37,282 bases of DNA from Brevibacterium sp. (GCA_030457025.1 JAKDSA010000022.1:1-37282), one strand, 5' to 3'. Shown: positions 1-8,855, numbered from the stretch's first letter. A program made the numbers and translations. The notes: generated by a model not told the origin, from the letters alone.

Positions 1-1210
1 CGAACCCTCCCGCGAACCCTCCTACGCTCCCGAAACCGTCCTCGTCGATGCGGGCCGCCCGCAGCGCGGCGACGGAGCCTCGGTCAACCCACCCATCGAA
101 CTGTCCTCGACCTTCGTGGGCAGCGGAGACATCGCCACGTCGCCATATGCCTACGGGCGATTCGACACACCCGCGTGGGGCCCCTTCGAGGCGGCGCTGG
201 GCAAACTCGAACATGCCGCGCTTCCCGGGCTGGTCTACGGATCGGGCCTGGCCGCGATCGCCTCGACGCTCAGCCTTGTCCCACGCGGCGGCACACTGTT
301 TATGCCTCGCCACAGCTACCAAGGATCACTGCAGTCGGCCGGCGAGATCGCCGAACGCTGCGGATTCGACCTCGTCACCGTCGACATCGCTGACACCGAG
401 GCGGTCATCGACGCACTCGACGCCCTCGAGGCGAACCGCTCGGTCGCCGACGAGGATCCGACTGCCGATGACAACCGAGGGGTTGCCTCGGCGATGCTGT
501 GGATCGAATCCCCGACCAACCCGATGCTCGAGGTCGCGGACATGCCGAGGCTCATCGCCGCCGCCCGCGACAGGGGCATCCTCACCGCCGTCGACAACAC
601 CTTCGCGACCCCGCTCCTGCAGACGCCGCTCGACCTGGGCGCCGACGTCGTCGTCCACTCGGTCACAAAGTACCTGGCCGGGCACTCGGATGTGGTGCTC
701 GGGGCGGCGCTGACCAGCAGTGACGATCTGCACGTTCGGCTCCATGCCGATCGGTCGATGCGCGGTGCCATCGCCGGGCCCTTCGAGGTCTGGCTGGCGC
801 TGCGAGGTCTGCGGACATTGTCGGTGCGCATGGAGCGTGCCCAGGACAACGCCGCCCAGATCGCCGATCGCCTCAGCTCGCATCCGAACGTCGTCGAGAC
901 CCGCTACCCGGGTCTGCCTGGGGACGCCGGGCACGACCGTGCGGCTGGGCAGATGAGCGGCTTCGGTGCGATCATCGTGTTCTGCGTCGAGACCGCGCAG
1001 CAGGCCACAGCCATCGCCGAGGCGGTCCGACTCTGGACCCCGGCCACGTCCCTGGGCGGCGTCGAATCCCTCATCGAACGCAGGCGCCGCCACGCCTCGG
1101 AGCCGACGTCGGTCCCCGAAGGATTGCTGCGCCTGAGCGTGGGCATCGAACACGCCGACGATCTGTGGAACGACCTCGACGCGGCGATCCGTGCCGCCCA
1201 CGTCGCCTGA
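1..1210 (+). CDS. PLP-dependent trans-sulfuration enzyme (cystathionine gamma-synthase/lyase family), 5' partial
   Basis: The reading frame is open from base 2 and has no ATG, GTG or TTG before the late GTG at 116. Homology to the family begins well before 116 (the PPIELSSTFV stretch at about bases 95-115), so the true start lies left of the window. About 402 residues are visible, close to the usual 380-400, so only a few are missing. The PLP-lysine motif SVTKYLAGHSD is at bases 659-691, preceded by the aspartate-containing TAVDNTFATP. Family members are cytosolic and interconvert cystathionine, homocysteine and cysteine, or cleave methionine. Synthase, gamma-lyase and methionine lyase cannot be told apart here. 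The stop codon overlaps the start of the next gene, so the two are translationally coupled. The first 22 bases hold a small direct repeat of CGAACCCTCC. Confidence 0.9.
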   Translation, partial: EPSREPSYAPETVLVDAGRPQRGDGASVNPPIELSSTFVGSGDIATSPYAYGRFDTPAWGPFEAALGKLEHAALPGLVYGSGLAAIASTLSLVPRGGTLFMPRHSYQGSLQSAGEIAERCGFDLVTVDIADTEAVIDALDALEANRSVADEDPTADDNRGVASAMLWIESPTNPMLEVADMPRLIAAARDRGILTAVDNTFATPLLQTPLDLGADVVVHSVTKYLAGHSDVVLGAALTSSDDLHVRLHADRSMRGAIAGPFEVWLALRGLRTLSVRMERAQDNAAQIADRLSSHPNVVETRYPGLPGDAGHDRAAGQMSGFGAIIVFCVETAQQATAIAEAVRLWTPATSLGGVESLIERRRRHASEPTSVPEGLLRLSVGIEHADDLWNDLDAAIRAAHVA

Positions 1211-1779
1211 TGGTGGAACCGTTCGTGCTCGACCGGCCAGGGCTTGGGGACCTGGACGAGGTGTTCGAGATCTACAGTGACCCCCGCGTCTGGACGCACT
1301 TTCCCAGCGGTCGGATGACGAAACGGGAGGAAGCCGAGGCGTTCCTCCTCACACGCATCGCCGATTGGGAGATCGATGGGTTCGGGATCTGGATCGTCCG
1401 CGAATCGGAGGGCGGCCCGGTGCTGGGGACCTGCGGCTGCGGCGTGAGACGCATGCCCATGGCCGATGAGTGGAGCCCCGACCGGATCGAAGCCTTTTGG
1501 AACCTCGGCTACCGCTTCCGACCCGAGGTTCAGGGTCGCGGCTACGCCAGCGAGATCTCTCGGCTGGCCATCTCTCGGGCCCAGGAACTCAATCCCAGCC
1601 TGCCGGTCATCGCCTATCTCCTTGAGCGCAATGCGGCCTCGCTGAAAGTGGCGGAGAAGGTCGGCCTGAGCCTGCAGCATCGTGCCCCGGACGCAGGCAA
1701 TCCAGACCCGCAGGCGATGCGACTGATCTTCGCTGACCGGAAACTGACCGCGAGCCAGTTGGCCGTCGCACTGGTCTGA
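1210..1779 (+). CDS. GNAT family N-acetyltransferase (RimJ/RimL-like)
   Basis: The protein has 189 residues from the ATG at 1210, which shares its A with the TGA of the upstream gene. This overlap implies translational coupling. The acetyl-CoA binding signature lies at residues about 104-120 (RPEVQGRGYASE, matching the Q/R-x-x-G-x-G/A pyrophosphate loop). It is followed by the ERNAASLKVAEKVGL stretch typical of strand beta6/helix alpha4 in RimJ/RimL-type enzymes. The protein transfers an acetyl group from acetyl-CoA to a primary amine, and the substrate cannot be inferred. No membrane segment or signal peptide is seen. Its position behind a sulfur amino-acid enzyme does not reveal the substrate. 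Confidence 0.88.
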   Translation: MVEPFVLDRPGLGDLDEVFEIYSDPRVWTHFPSGRMTKREEAEAFLLTRIADWEIDGFGIWIVRESEGGPVLGTCGCGVRRMPMADEWSPDRIEAFWNLGYRFRPEVQGRGYASEISRLAISRAQELNPSLPVIAYLLERNAASLKVAEKVGLSLQHRAPDAGNPDPQAMRLIFADRKLTASQLAVALV

Positions 1780-1883
1780 GCACGCTGCCGAACTGAGCGG
1801 GTGACGCGGAGCCGCATCAGGCGTACGGTGGTGACCGAAGCGCGCTTCTACGGACTGTAGAAGACAAGTGGGAGGGAGTGATC

Positions 1884-2882
1884 ATGCATGAGCACGGGAT
1901 GAGCGGACTGATGTGGCACCCGACACTTCCGCCGACGTTCCTGCGAGTCATCGACTGGCACCTCCAGCCGATCCCCATCATCGTCATTCTCGCGGCGTTC
2001 GGCCTGGTGCTGTATGCCTTCTGTGTGTGGCTGCTGCACCGCCGCGGAGTGAAGTGGCCGATCACACGCCTCATCTGGTGGACGTTGGGCATCGCCACCG
2101 TCATCCTCGTCGATGGCACGGCGTTGAATGGCTATGGCATGGCACTGTTCAGCATGCACATGATCCAGCACATGATTCTGTCGATGCTCAGCCCCATCCT
2201 GTTGGTCTTGGGCGCGCCGATCACCCTGATGCTGCGTGTCCTGCCGGCCGGGTCGGGTCGGTGGAATGCGCGCCGGGTGATCCTCTCCATCGTCCACAGC
2301 CCGCCGATGCGCGTGCTGACCAACCCGGTCGTGACAACCGTGCTGTTCCTGATGAGCTTGTACGGGCTGTATTTCACGCCCGCCTTCGACTGGCTGATGT
2401 CGACGATGTGGGGACATAACCTGATGTTCATCCACTTCGTGGCCATCGGGATGCTCTACTTCTGGAACATCTTCGGAGTCGACCCCTCACCGCGCACGAG
2501 CAGCAAGCGGCGAGTCCGCATCGATCCCACCGTAGTTCAGGTCTTCGAGATCGTGGCCACCGTCCCGTTCCACGCGTTCTTCGGCATCGTCGTGATGATG
2601 TCGACGACCTTGCTCACGAACTTCTACAGCATGCCGATGTGGGGCATCGATCCATTGGACGACCAGTTCCTCGGCGGCGGCATCGCGTGGGCCTTCACGG
2701 AGATCCCGACGCTGATCATGCTCGGGGTGCTGGTGCTCAAATGGCAGAGATCGGATGAACGCCTGAGTCGCCGTCTCGACCGCCAAGCTGCCAGGGACGG
2801 TGACGCAACACTGCAGGACTACAACGCGTATCTGGCTTCACTGGCTGAGGCGGACCAGCACGACCGACGCCACAGGGCGTGA
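1884..2882 (+). CDS. Cytochrome c oxidase assembly protein, CtaG (caa3-type) family
   Basis: This is a 332-residue polytopic membrane protein. The ATG at 1884 is preferred over the in-frame GTG at 1878 because GGAGG at 1871-1875 sits 8 bases upstream of it. Hydrophobic segments run through most of the first 290 residues. The family's conserved methionine/histidine cluster is present (SMHMIQHMILSMLSPILLV, around residues 93-111), as are the NLMFIHF and PFHAFFGIV helices. The C-terminal 40 residues are charged and cytoplasmic. In this family (PF09678) the protein assists copper or heme centre assembly of the terminal oxidase. No oxidase subunit genes are in the window, so the role is inferred from family membership only. 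Confidence 0.88.
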   Translation: MHEHGMSGLMWHPTLPPTFLRVIDWHLQPIPIIVILAAFGLVLYAFCVWLLHRRGVKWPITRLIWWTLGIATVILVDGTALNGYGMALFSMHMIQHMILSMLSPILLVLGAPITLMLRVLPAGSGRWNARRVILSIVHSPPMRVLTNPVVTTVLFLMSLYGLYFTPAFDWLMSTMWGHNLMFIHFVAIGMLYFWNIFGVDPSPRTSSKRRVRIDPTVVQVFEIVATVPFHAFFGIVVMMSTTLLTNFYSMPMWGIDPLDDQFLGGGIAWAFTEIPTLIMLGVLVLKWQRSDERLSRRLDRQAARDGDATLQDYNAYLASLAEADQHDRRHRA

Positions 2883-2954
2883 CCCAGAACAACTTATCGT
2901 GCGTTAAGGTGGGTGGGGAAGATCAGTCATCCAGCGCCAACCAGAGGAGTCGCT

Positions 2955-3713
2955 TTGACCTCGAGTGTTCTCACCGACCTGCACGATGGGGTCGTGACTG
3001 TCACGATCAATCGCCCCGACAGCCTCAATGCGCTGACTCGGGAATCCATGGAGGCGATCGGTGACGCTGTCGCCGAAGCGGCCACCTCGGCGCGGGCGGT
3101 CATCATCACCGGCAACGATCGGTCCTTCAGCTCGGGAGCCGACCTGCAGGGATCGGTGCAGGGCGGAGGGCTCGGGCTGGAGAAAGCCAACGCGATCATC
3201 CGCTCGATCGTCGACCTGCCGGTTCCGACCATCGCAGCAGTCTCCGGCCCGGCCGCCGGCATCGGCTGCTCCCTGGCGCTGGCCTGCGACTACACGATCA
3301 TGAGCGAAGAGTCCTACCTGATGCTGGCGTTCACCAAGATCGGCCTCATGCCAGACGGCGGAGCCACGGCACTGGTCGCCGCCTCGGCGGGTCGGCATCG
3401 AGCCATGAAGATGGCGCTGACGGCACAGAAGGTGTGGGCGAAGGAAGCCTTCGACTGGGGGCTGGCCAGCGAGGTTACGCCGGCGGGCGAGCACTTGGGC
3501 CGGGCACGGGAGATCGCGACGCAGTGGGCGCAGGGCGCGCCTCTGGCCTTCGCCGCGTCGAAGGACGCCATCAACAAGGCGGCGCTGACCGAGCTCGACG
3601 AGGCATTCGACCGCGAACTCAAGGGGCAGACCGCCCTGCGTGACAGCAAGGACTTCGCCGAAGGAGTCACAGCATTCATGGAAAAGCGCGGCCCGAACTT
3701 CACCGGGCAGTAG
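2955..3713 (+). CDS. Enoyl-CoA hydratase/isomerase (crotonase family)
   Basis: The protein has 252 residues if translation starts at the TTG at 2955, which has AGAGGAG at 2943-2949 upstream; the longer frame from 2913 lacks a site. Crotonase signatures are the oxyanion-hole segment SFSSGADL (about residues 57-64) and AAVSGPAAGIGCSLALACDY (about 95-114). The segment FTKIGLMPDGGAT follows. It carries aspartate where classical hydratases have the second catalytic glutamate, a pattern closer to PaaG-like isomerases. The likely role is hydration or double-bond isomerisation of acyl-CoA in the cytosol. An acyl-CoA synthetase follows 217 bases downstream, consistent with fatty-acid or phenylacetate-type degradation. 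The exact substrate is not determined. Confidence 0.88.
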   Translation: MTSSVLTDLHDGVVTVTINRPDSLNALTRESMEAIGDAVAEAATSARAVIITGNDRSFSSGADLQGSVQGGGLGLEKANAIIRSIVDLPVPTIAAVSGPAAGIGCSLALACDYTIMSEESYLMLAFTKIGLMPDGGATALVAASAGRHRAMKMALTAQKVWAKEAFDWGLASEVTPAGEHLGRAREIATQWAQGAPLAFAASKDAINKAALTELDEAFDRELKGQTALRDSKDFAEGVTAFMEKRGPNFTGQ

Positions 3714-3930
3714 TTCGAGGTCAGCAGCTCGACTTCCGCTTATTTCTAATTGGTAACATTGCGTCGAGAATTGTGACCGCTATCACCAGGAGGGATAGTC
3801 TGGCGTTGAAGGTGGCCCGGCCGCCCACATGATCTGACGTGATCTGGCTGCGACAGCTGACCCGAATCGAACCGCCCTCCGACCGCGCAACATAGCATCC
3901 CAGTACGACCACCCTGACCAAAGGAGTCTC

Positions 3931-5562
3931 ATGCTCACAGGTATTCCGTCCACCCTCGGTGACAGCTACCAGCTCAACACCACGAATATGATCCGCCATG
4001 CCGCGACTGTCTTCGGCGAGTCAGAGGTCGTCTACCGCCGGTCGGACGGTTCCTGGGGCCGATCGAACTATGCAGGTGAGTTCAAACGGATGGCTCAGCT
4101 GGCGCACGGTCTCGATGAGCTCGGCGTCGGGGCGGGGTCGATGGTCGGCGTCATCGACTGGAACTCGCGTCGCCACCTCGAACTCTACTTCTCGGTTCCC
4201 GGTGTTGCCGCCACCATGCTCCAGCTCAACCTGCGCCTGGCGCCCGAAGATCTCGCCTACGTGGTCAGCCACTCGAAGTCCGACTGGATCTTCGTCGACG
4301 AGTCCCTCCTCCACGTCGCCGAGGCACTCGCCCCGAAGCTCGACGTCAAGGGCTGGGTCGTCATGACCGACAAGTCCGCCTCAGAGATCGAGACGACGCT
4401 TGAGAATGTCGTGTTCTATGAAGACCTCATCGCTGACAAGCCCGAGACCTATGACTGGCCCGTCGTTGACGAGAAGACTGCAGCCTATGCCGGTTACACG
4501 ACCGGTACGACCGGCCGCCCCAAGGGTGTCTATTACTCCCATCGGTCCATCTACCTGCACACGATGGGCGGGCTGGCCGCACTTCACGCGGACTTCACCG
4601 ACTGTGTCATGCCGATCACCCCGATGTTCCACGTCTTGTCCTGGGGCTTCCCGCAGAACGCGGTTGCCGCCGGTGCCAAGCTCGTCCTGCCCGGCAAGTT
4701 CGCCGCCGAGGAGTTCGGTGCCATCGGTCAGGCGTTCATTGAGGAGAAGGTGACGCTGGCCAATGGTGCGCCCGCGATCTTCACTCCGATGCTCGCGATG
4801 ATGAAGAATATGCCGACCCCGCCCGACCTGACCGGAGTTCGGCTCGTCTCCGGGTCCTCCGAGCCGCCGCTGTCGATGATGCGCGGGTTCAAGGAGGTCA
4901 CCGGCGCCGAGGTGATCCACGGCTACGGTGCCACCGAGACCACCCCGCTGGCGACGACGAACTGGGGGCTCAAGCCCGGTGTGGACCTCAGTGAGGACGA
5001 GAGGTGGGACCTCAAGCGCTACCAGGGTCTGCCGATCATCGGCGTCGAAGTCAAGATCGTCGACCCGACAGGAGAGGAGATGCCTCGCGACGGGAAGTCC
5101 GTGGGCGAGATCGTGATGCGTGGACCGTGGATCACGGAGTCCTACTTCCAGCTGCCGGATAATGCCGATCGGTTCCTCGATGGCTGGTGGCGCTCGGGTG
5201 ACGTCGGCGTCATTGATCAGAATGGGTACCTGAAGATCACCGACCGCCTCAAAGACGTCATCAAGTCCGGCGGCGAGTGGATCTCTTCGATCGACATGGA
5301 GAACGGGATCCTCGACAACCCCAACGTCAAGGAAGCTGCCATCATCGGAGTCCCTGATGAGAAGTGGGATGAGCGCCCGGTGGCCTATGTCGTGGCCAAT
5401 GACGGCGCCGAGGTGACCCGGGAGTCCATCGTCGAAACGCTCAGCGAGCGCTTCGCCAAGTGGCAGATGCCCGATGAGGTCAATGTCGTCGAGGAGCTGC
5501 CGCGCACCTCGGTCGGCAAACTCGACAAGAAGCTGCTGCGCAAGAACTGGGATGAGAAATAG
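3931..5562 (+). CDS. Fatty-acyl-CoA synthetase (AMP-forming, AlkK/medium-long-chain type)
   Basis: This 543-residue adenylate-forming enzyme activates a fatty acid to acyl-AMP and then acyl-CoA. The start ATG has AAAGGAG 7 bases upstream. Core motifs appear in order: the phosphate loop [10 protein letters not shown] at residues about 189-198, GYGATET at about 331-337, the RSGDVG / LKITDRLKD hinge region around 427-449, and the C-terminal catalytic lysine motif GKLDKK at about 529-534. No signal peptide or membrane segment is present. Length and motif spacing match AlkK-like acyl-CoA ligases. Chain length cannot be read from sequence. It follows the enoyl-CoA hydratase gene on the same strand with its own 217-base leader, and ends before a long hairpin that it shares with a convergent gene. 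Confidence 0.92.
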   Translation: MLTGIPSTLGDSYQLNTTNMIRHAATVFGESEVVYRRSDGSWGRSNYAGEFKRMAQLAHGLDELGVGAGSMVGVIDWNSRRHLELYFSVPGVAATMLQLNLRLAPEDLAYVVSHSKSDWIFVDESLLHVAEALAPKLDVKGWVVMTDKSASEIETTLENVVFYEDLIADKPETYDWPVVDEKTAAYAGYTTGTTGRPKGVYYSHRSIYLHTMGGLAALHADFTDCVMPITPMFHVLSWGFPQNAVAAGAKLVLPGKFAAEEFGAIGQAFIEEKVTLANGAPAIFTPMLAMMKNMPTPPDLTGVRLVSGSSEPPLSMMRGFKEVTGAEVIHGYGATETTPLATTNWGLKPGVDLSEDERWDLKRYQGLPIIGVEVKIVDPTGEEMPRDGKSVGEIVMRGPWITESYFQLPDNADRFLDGWWRSGDVGVIDQNGYLKITDRLKDVIKSGGEWISSIDMENGILDNPNVKEAAIIGVPDEKWDERPVAYVVANDGAEVTRESIVETLSERFAKWQMPDEVNVVEELPRTSVGKLDKKLLRKNWDEK

Positions 5563-5641
5563 AGATATGGGCGCCAGCAGGCCCTCTATGGGCTGAGGGG
5601 TGTCCAGAGGTGGCTCGCCAGAGTGGGCTGAGAGTTCGATG

Positions 5642-5699
5642 CAACGGTGGAGCGCCGGGACAGCTGTGCACGCGCAGTGGTCTCGGCGCTCCATCGTTG
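5642..5699. terminator. Long imperfect hairpin between convergent genes (element A)
   Basis: Arms CAACGGTGGAGCGCC (5642-5656) and GGCGCTCCATCGTTG (5685-5699) pair over 15 positions with one G-T wobble, around a 28-base loop. The hairpin lies between the acyl-CoA synthetase stop (5562) and the stop of the minus-strand gene ending at 5715, so it can terminate both. No clear T tract follows on the plus strand. Its arms closely resemble those of the hairpin at 6855-6922, which is unexpected for unrelated terminators. Confidence 0.7.
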
Positions 5700-5714
5700 T
5701 CACGAGAGGTTGTT

Positions 5715-6680
5715 TTAGGGATTCTCGAGCGCCGAGGTGATGGCCCACTTGATCTGAGCGAAGATCTGCGGTCGGAAGAGGTCTCCGAACGTGAGATTGA
5801 AGACCCGGAATCCGGCGTTGACGAGATTCATATTGCGCTGATGATTCTCACGTGCGGCGTCATCCGGTCCGCTCGGGTGCATGTAGTACTTGCCGATTCC
5901 ATGGACTTCGACGATGACCGGGGCGCTGTCGTGCCGAAAGTCATTCCTGCCGATGAACTTGCCGGTCGACGAAGAGGTCGTGACTTGAGGCCTCATCCCA
6001 GTAATGCCATGTCGGTGGAATTTGACCGCGCAGAAGGCCTCCGCGCTGGATTCATAGACGTTATCGGAGAGTTTGAGCGCCAACCGGGCGCGCTTGAGAC
6101 CCCGAGTTCCTACGACGAAGAATGGTTCGAGCGACTCTCGGACGATGAGGCTTTTCCGCAGCGCTTCCGAGATCAGCGGCACCGAGACCTCCAGCGGGTG
6201 ATCAAGCGCGATGTCGGCAAGCGTTCTGGGCAGGCTGGTCACGGGATAGCCAAGGTCGCGAGCGATGTCTTCGCAGGCGATGTCGCGATCATAGAGCGAC
6301 AGGTCCGGGTACTTGCGAGAGTAAGCGCTCCGAGAGATCTCGACCCTTTTCGTCCCTGTGACAACAGGATCGAGGCCATGGATCAGTGCTGCGGAGACAT
6401 GTGAGAAGACGTCGCCTGGCAGCACCGATTCCCGCCGTGATGCGATGCGAATCCGCAGCTTCTCGACTTCGTCCCTGATGTCGCCGCGGAGCTTGGGAAA
6501 CGTGGTCCCGGGCTCCTGTGCCAGGCGCCGGATGCTGTCGAAATGCGAGAGCGAACAATCGGACATGAGGATGTAGTAGCCGCGTCGCACTCTGCGCAGG
6601 CAGCAATTCAGCGCCGCAGTGAGATCGGTGCGAGGCATATCGAGTTCGGCGAGGTCATTCCTCGTCACGATCCGGAACAT
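5715..6680 (-). CDS. AbiEi-like wHTH / DUF559 (PD-(D/E)XK-like) two-domain protein
   Basis: The protein has 321 residues from the ATG at 6680; an in-frame TTG at 6719 would add 13 residues. The N-terminus (TRNDLAELDMPRTDLTAALN, then a basic VRRGYYIL turn) resembles the winged-helix domain of AbiEi type IV antitoxins. The C-terminal third has the layout of DUF559/Vsr-like nuclease folds: SSAEAFCAVKFHRHGI, then an acidic VIVEVHGIGKYY strand, then ENHQRNMNLVNAGFRVFNLTFGDL. The E-x-H-G-x-x-K-Y stretch occupies the position of the catalytic D/E-x-K core. Such proteins occur in many copies in actinobacteria without an established function. No AbiEii-like toxin gene is adjacent. Base composition is less GC-rich than the neighbours and hairpins lie on both sides. 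Domain assignment is from memory of the families and activity is unproven. Confidence 0.7.
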   Translation of the reverse strand: MFRIVTRNDLAELDMPRTDLTAALNCCLRRVRRGYYILMSDCSLSHFDSIRRLAQEPGTTFPKLRGDIRDEVEKLRIRIASRRESVLPGDVFSHVSAALIHGLDPVVTGTKRVEISRSAYSRKYPDLSLYDRDIACEDIARDLGYPVTSLPRTLADIALDHPLEVSVPLISEALRKSLIVRESLEPFFVVGTRGLKRARLALKLSDNVYESSAEAFCAVKFHRHGITGMRPQVTTSSSTGKFIGRNDFRHDSAPVIVEVHGIGKYYMHPSGPDDAARENHQRNMNLVNAGFRVFNLTFGDLFRPQIFAQIKWAITSALENP

Positions 6681-6720
6681 GTGACGATTATGCACCTTGG
6701 AGACATCAAAGACAATCAAA

Positions 6721-6740
6721 TGGCAGTAAATGCCACTATA
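6721..6740 (-). promoter_or_regulatory. Candidate promoter and operator of the AbiEi/DUF559 gene
   Basis: On the minus strand a TATAGT hexamer (plus-strand 6735-6740) is followed directly by the inverted repeat TGGCA-N5-TGCCA (6721-6735). The predicted transcription start would fall within this palindrome, about 45 bases before the ATG at 6680. No convincing -35 box is seen. A palindrome at the start site fits autoregulation, which is known for AbiEi-type antitoxins. That link is inference. Confidence 0.4.
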
Positions 6741-6854
6741 AGGAATGCGCGATGATGCAATTGCGCAGTCTGGCAGGTCTCGTATTGAGGGAGCCTGACC
6801 GCGCAGATTCGGAACTGGCAGGCCGCAGGGCAGCGGCGTCCGCGTCGCTTGTGT

Positions 6855-6922
6855 CGAAACAACGGCGGAGGGCCGAAACTGCTGTGTGCTCCCAGGGGCG
6901 TCGACGCTCCACCGTTGTGTCG
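6855..6922. terminator. Long imperfect hairpin (element B), similar to element A
   Basis: Arms CGAAACAACGGCGGAG (6855-6870) and CTCCACCGTTGTGTCG (6907-6922) pair at 14 of 16 positions around a 36-base loop. It begins 18 bases after the stop of the minus-strand gene ending at 6940, as element A begins 16 bases after the stop at 5715. Both elements share the core ACAACGG-N-GGAG on one arm and CGCTCC-A-N-CGTTG on the other. A role as transcription terminator is plausible. A dispersed palindromic repeat is the alternative. Confidence 0.6.
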
Positions 6923-6939
6923 GCGAACGGGCGTCTCAG

Positions 6940-7776
6940 TCAGGGATGATGGAGCAGGTATGTTCCGCCTTTGAGGCAGGTGTCGATGACCCAGCCGTCG
7001 GCGACCAGTGCGGTCAGCGAATCGCGCAGCGCCATCCGCCATCGTGAGGCAAGCTCGGCGTCCTGGCCGCGCAGCGCCTCGATATCGGACGGGAAGTCGA
7101 GGGAGACCAGACTGGCTTCCTTGGGCACCTCGGCAACCACAGGCTCGCCGGTGTCGTCGCTGCGCAGGCACTCGAAGGCGTCCTCCGCCTCGGTGAGGGC
7201 GGATCGAGCGGAGTTGTCGAGCCGCCATTGCACGACCATGCGGTCGCTGGCCTGCCCGGCGTTGACCCCGTCGCGCATCTGCCCGTAGAAGTCCTCGAGG
7301 TATTCGACCATGCCCACACCCAGGCGCTGAAAGTTGAAGTATGCGTTGCGTGCCACCAGCGGATCGAAGGTCCAGGTCATCTCCGTGATGCCCAGGTTGA
7401 GACACCACAGGCGCTGATGCAGCTTCATCGCCGATCCCGCTCCGCGACCGATGACCTGATGCCTCACTCCGGCGATATGCGAGTGCATGAGCGTGCCCAG
7501 CGGCTGACCGAAGAAGCCGATCGTCACGCCGATCATCTCGTCGGGCTCGTCGAGGCTGTAGGCCGCCGACACATAGTTTCCCGCATGAGCGAAGGCGACG
7601 ATGAGTCCGGGTTCGAGCACATTGGTGCCCGTCTCGTCGACGCTCCAGACCTCGTCGAGCAGGAGGGCGGCTTCGGCGGCCTCGGCGGCGGTGTGGATCT
7701 CACGCACCTCGATCCGAGCGGCCTCGGCTGCAGCTGCGTACTCGTCCTCGGCCAGAGCGATGATCTCCGAGTCCAC
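6940..7776 (-). CDS. Predicted GNAT-superfamily acetyltransferase, COG3375-like
   Basis: The protein has 278 residues if translation starts at the GTG at 7776, which has GAAGGA 9 bases upstream. The in-frame ATG at 7803 has no ribosome-binding site, and the open frame beyond it to 8052 runs antisense into the divergent gene. The segment GVRHQVIGRGAGSAMKLHQR, with the acetyl-CoA loop G-x-G-x-x-M-K, and the following WTFDPLVARNAYFNFQRLG are hallmarks of this family of uncharacterised acyltransferase-like proteins. The N-terminal 30 residues are Ala/Glu-rich and helical. No substrate is known for the family. It is divergent from the 3-hydroxyacyl-CoA dehydrogenase gene and is followed by hairpin B. 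Confidence 0.8.
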   Translation of the reverse strand: MDSEIIALAEDEYAAAAEAARIEVREIHTAAEAAEAALLLDEVWSVDETGTNVLEPGLIVAFAHAGNYVSAAYSLDEPDEMIGVTIGFFGQPLGTLMHSHIAGVRHQVIGRGAGSAMKLHQRLWCLNLGITEMTWTFDPLVARNAYFNFQRLGVGMVEYLEDFYGQMRDGVNAGQASDRMVVQWRLDNSARSALTEAEDAFECLRSDDTGEPVVAEVPKEASLVSLDFPSDIEALRGQDAELASRWRMALRDSLTALVADGWVIDTCLKGGTYLLHHP

Positions 7777-7887
7777 TGTTGTCAATCCTTCGCGCGGTGT
7801 CATGGTGACATTGTGCCACCGAACTGCCCATCGCAACGGGGTGGAACACGCATATCTGAGGGCGCGGTGGAGGTATAGCCTGGGAGT

Positions 7888-8823
7888 ATGAGCTTCTGTG
7901 TTGCTGTCATCGGGGCCGGGACAATCGGCCGTTCCTTCGCCTGGCTGTTCGCCCGCGCGGGCTATTCGGTGCAGGTATTCGACCCCAGAGGCGACCTCGC
8001 CGAGCTGGTCACCGAGTTGCAGGCCGACGTCAGTGCCGACGCTGCCGCACACAACATGCTGGCCTCCGAGCTCGGGACCCTCAGCCTCGCCGAATCCGTC
8101 GAGGCCGCAGTGGCTGAGGTCTCCTTCGTACAGGAATCGGGACCCGAGGACCCGCAGACGAAGCCGAAGCTGTTTGCTCAGATCGCTGCTGCCGCCCCGG
8201 CGGACGCGGTCTTCGCGACCTCCTCGTCGACCATCCCCGCATCATTGATCGCCCGTCATCTGCCGGCGCAGGCCGCAGCGCGCGTCATCGTCGGCCATCC
8301 GTTCAACCCACCTCACCTGATGCCGCTCGTCGAAGTGGTTCCGGCCCCGGCGACCAGCCCTGACACAGTCGAGCGGGCTCTTGAGTTCTACCGCAGCTGC
8401 GGCCGTGAGCCCGTGGCGCTCAATCGGGAAGTGCGCGGGTTCGTCGGCAACCGGCTGCAGAATGCGCTGATGAAGGAGGCGATCTCGCTGGTGGAAAACG
8501 GTGTCATCTCGGCGCCCGACCTCGACGCGGTGATGAAGAACTCCCTGGGCCTGCGCTGGTCTGCGGTGGGGCAGTTCGAGGCGATGCACCTCGGCGGGGG
8601 AGACGCGGGGATCCGCGGGTTCATGCACCACATCGGGAGGTCGTTCGCCCAAATCGGTGAGCTTCCACTCGACCTCAGCGATGAGGGGATGGCCGAGGTC
8701 TATGCCCAAGTGGAGCAGGCCTACGGACAGACACCGAGTGAAGCCGGCGCCGAGGCGCGGGACCGCACCCAGCGTGCGGTGCTCGAGATCCGTGGTCAGG
8801 GTGGTGCGCACTCGCAGGAGTGA
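7888..8823 (+). CDS. 3-hydroxyacyl-CoA dehydrogenase family protein (NAD-dependent)
   Basis: This 311-residue cytosolic dehydrogenase has an N-terminal Rossmann motif (VIGAGTIGRSFAWLFARAGY) with the G-x-G-x-x-G loop at residues 9-14. It also has the catalytic histidine motif VGHPFNPPHLMPLVEV (residues about 135-150) and the C-terminal domain opening with REVRGFVGNRLQNALMKEA. It lacks a fused hydratase domain. It oxidises the 3-hydroxyl of an acyl-CoA or a related hydroxy acid; carnitine and gulonate dehydrogenases share this architecture and cannot be excluded. A TATAGC hexamer at 7874-7879 lies 8 bases before the ATG, so the transcript may be leaderless. The last codons and the stop lie inside a 25-base tandem duplication. 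Confidence 0.88.
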   Translation: MSFCVAVIGAGTIGRSFAWLFARAGYSVQVFDPRGDLAELVTELQADVSADAAAHNMLASELGTLSLAESVEAAVAEVSFVQESGPEDPQTKPKLFAQIAAAAPADAVFATSSSTIPASLIARHLPAQAAARVIVGHPFNPPHLMPLVEVVPAPATSPDTVERALEFYRSCGREPVALNREVRGFVGNRLQNALMKEAISLVENGVISAPDLDAVMKNSLGLRWSAVGQFEAMHLGGGDAGIRGFMHHIGRSFAQIGELPLDLSDEGMAEVYAQVEQAYGQTPSEAGAEARDRTQRAVLEIRGQGGAHSQE

Positions 8824-8855
8824 GGCACCTGCGCACTCACAGGAGTGAGGCACCG
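8806..8855. repeat. 25-bp tandem duplication spanning a stop codon
   Basis: Two adjacent 25-base units (8806-8830 and 8831-8855) differ at two positions. Each contains GCGCACTC and CAGGAGTGAGGCACC. The TGA stop of the dehydrogenase gene (8821-8823) is inside the first unit, and the second unit carries an identical TGA-containing segment downstream. Confidence 0.9.

Noticed and set aside
326-1201. Long minus-strand open frame opposite the trans-sulfuration enzyme
   Set aside because: The plus-strand frame has clear enzyme motifs; the antisense frame shows no domain and no ribosome-binding site. High GC produces such frames throughout the window.
4381-5748. 455-codon minus-strand frame opposite the acyl-CoA synthetase
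   Set aside because: It is a shadow of a gene with complete adenylation motifs; its composition is His/Asp/Arg-rich with no recognised fold.
5715-6719. Complete type IV toxin-antitoxin system
   Set aside because: Only the AbiEi-like domain is present, fused to a nuclease-like domain; neither neighbour is an AbiEii nucleotidyltransferase.
7777-8052. N-terminal extension of the COG3375-like protein
   Set aside because: It runs antisense through the promoter and 5' part of the divergent dehydrogenase gene; the GTG at 7776 has the only good ribosome-binding site.
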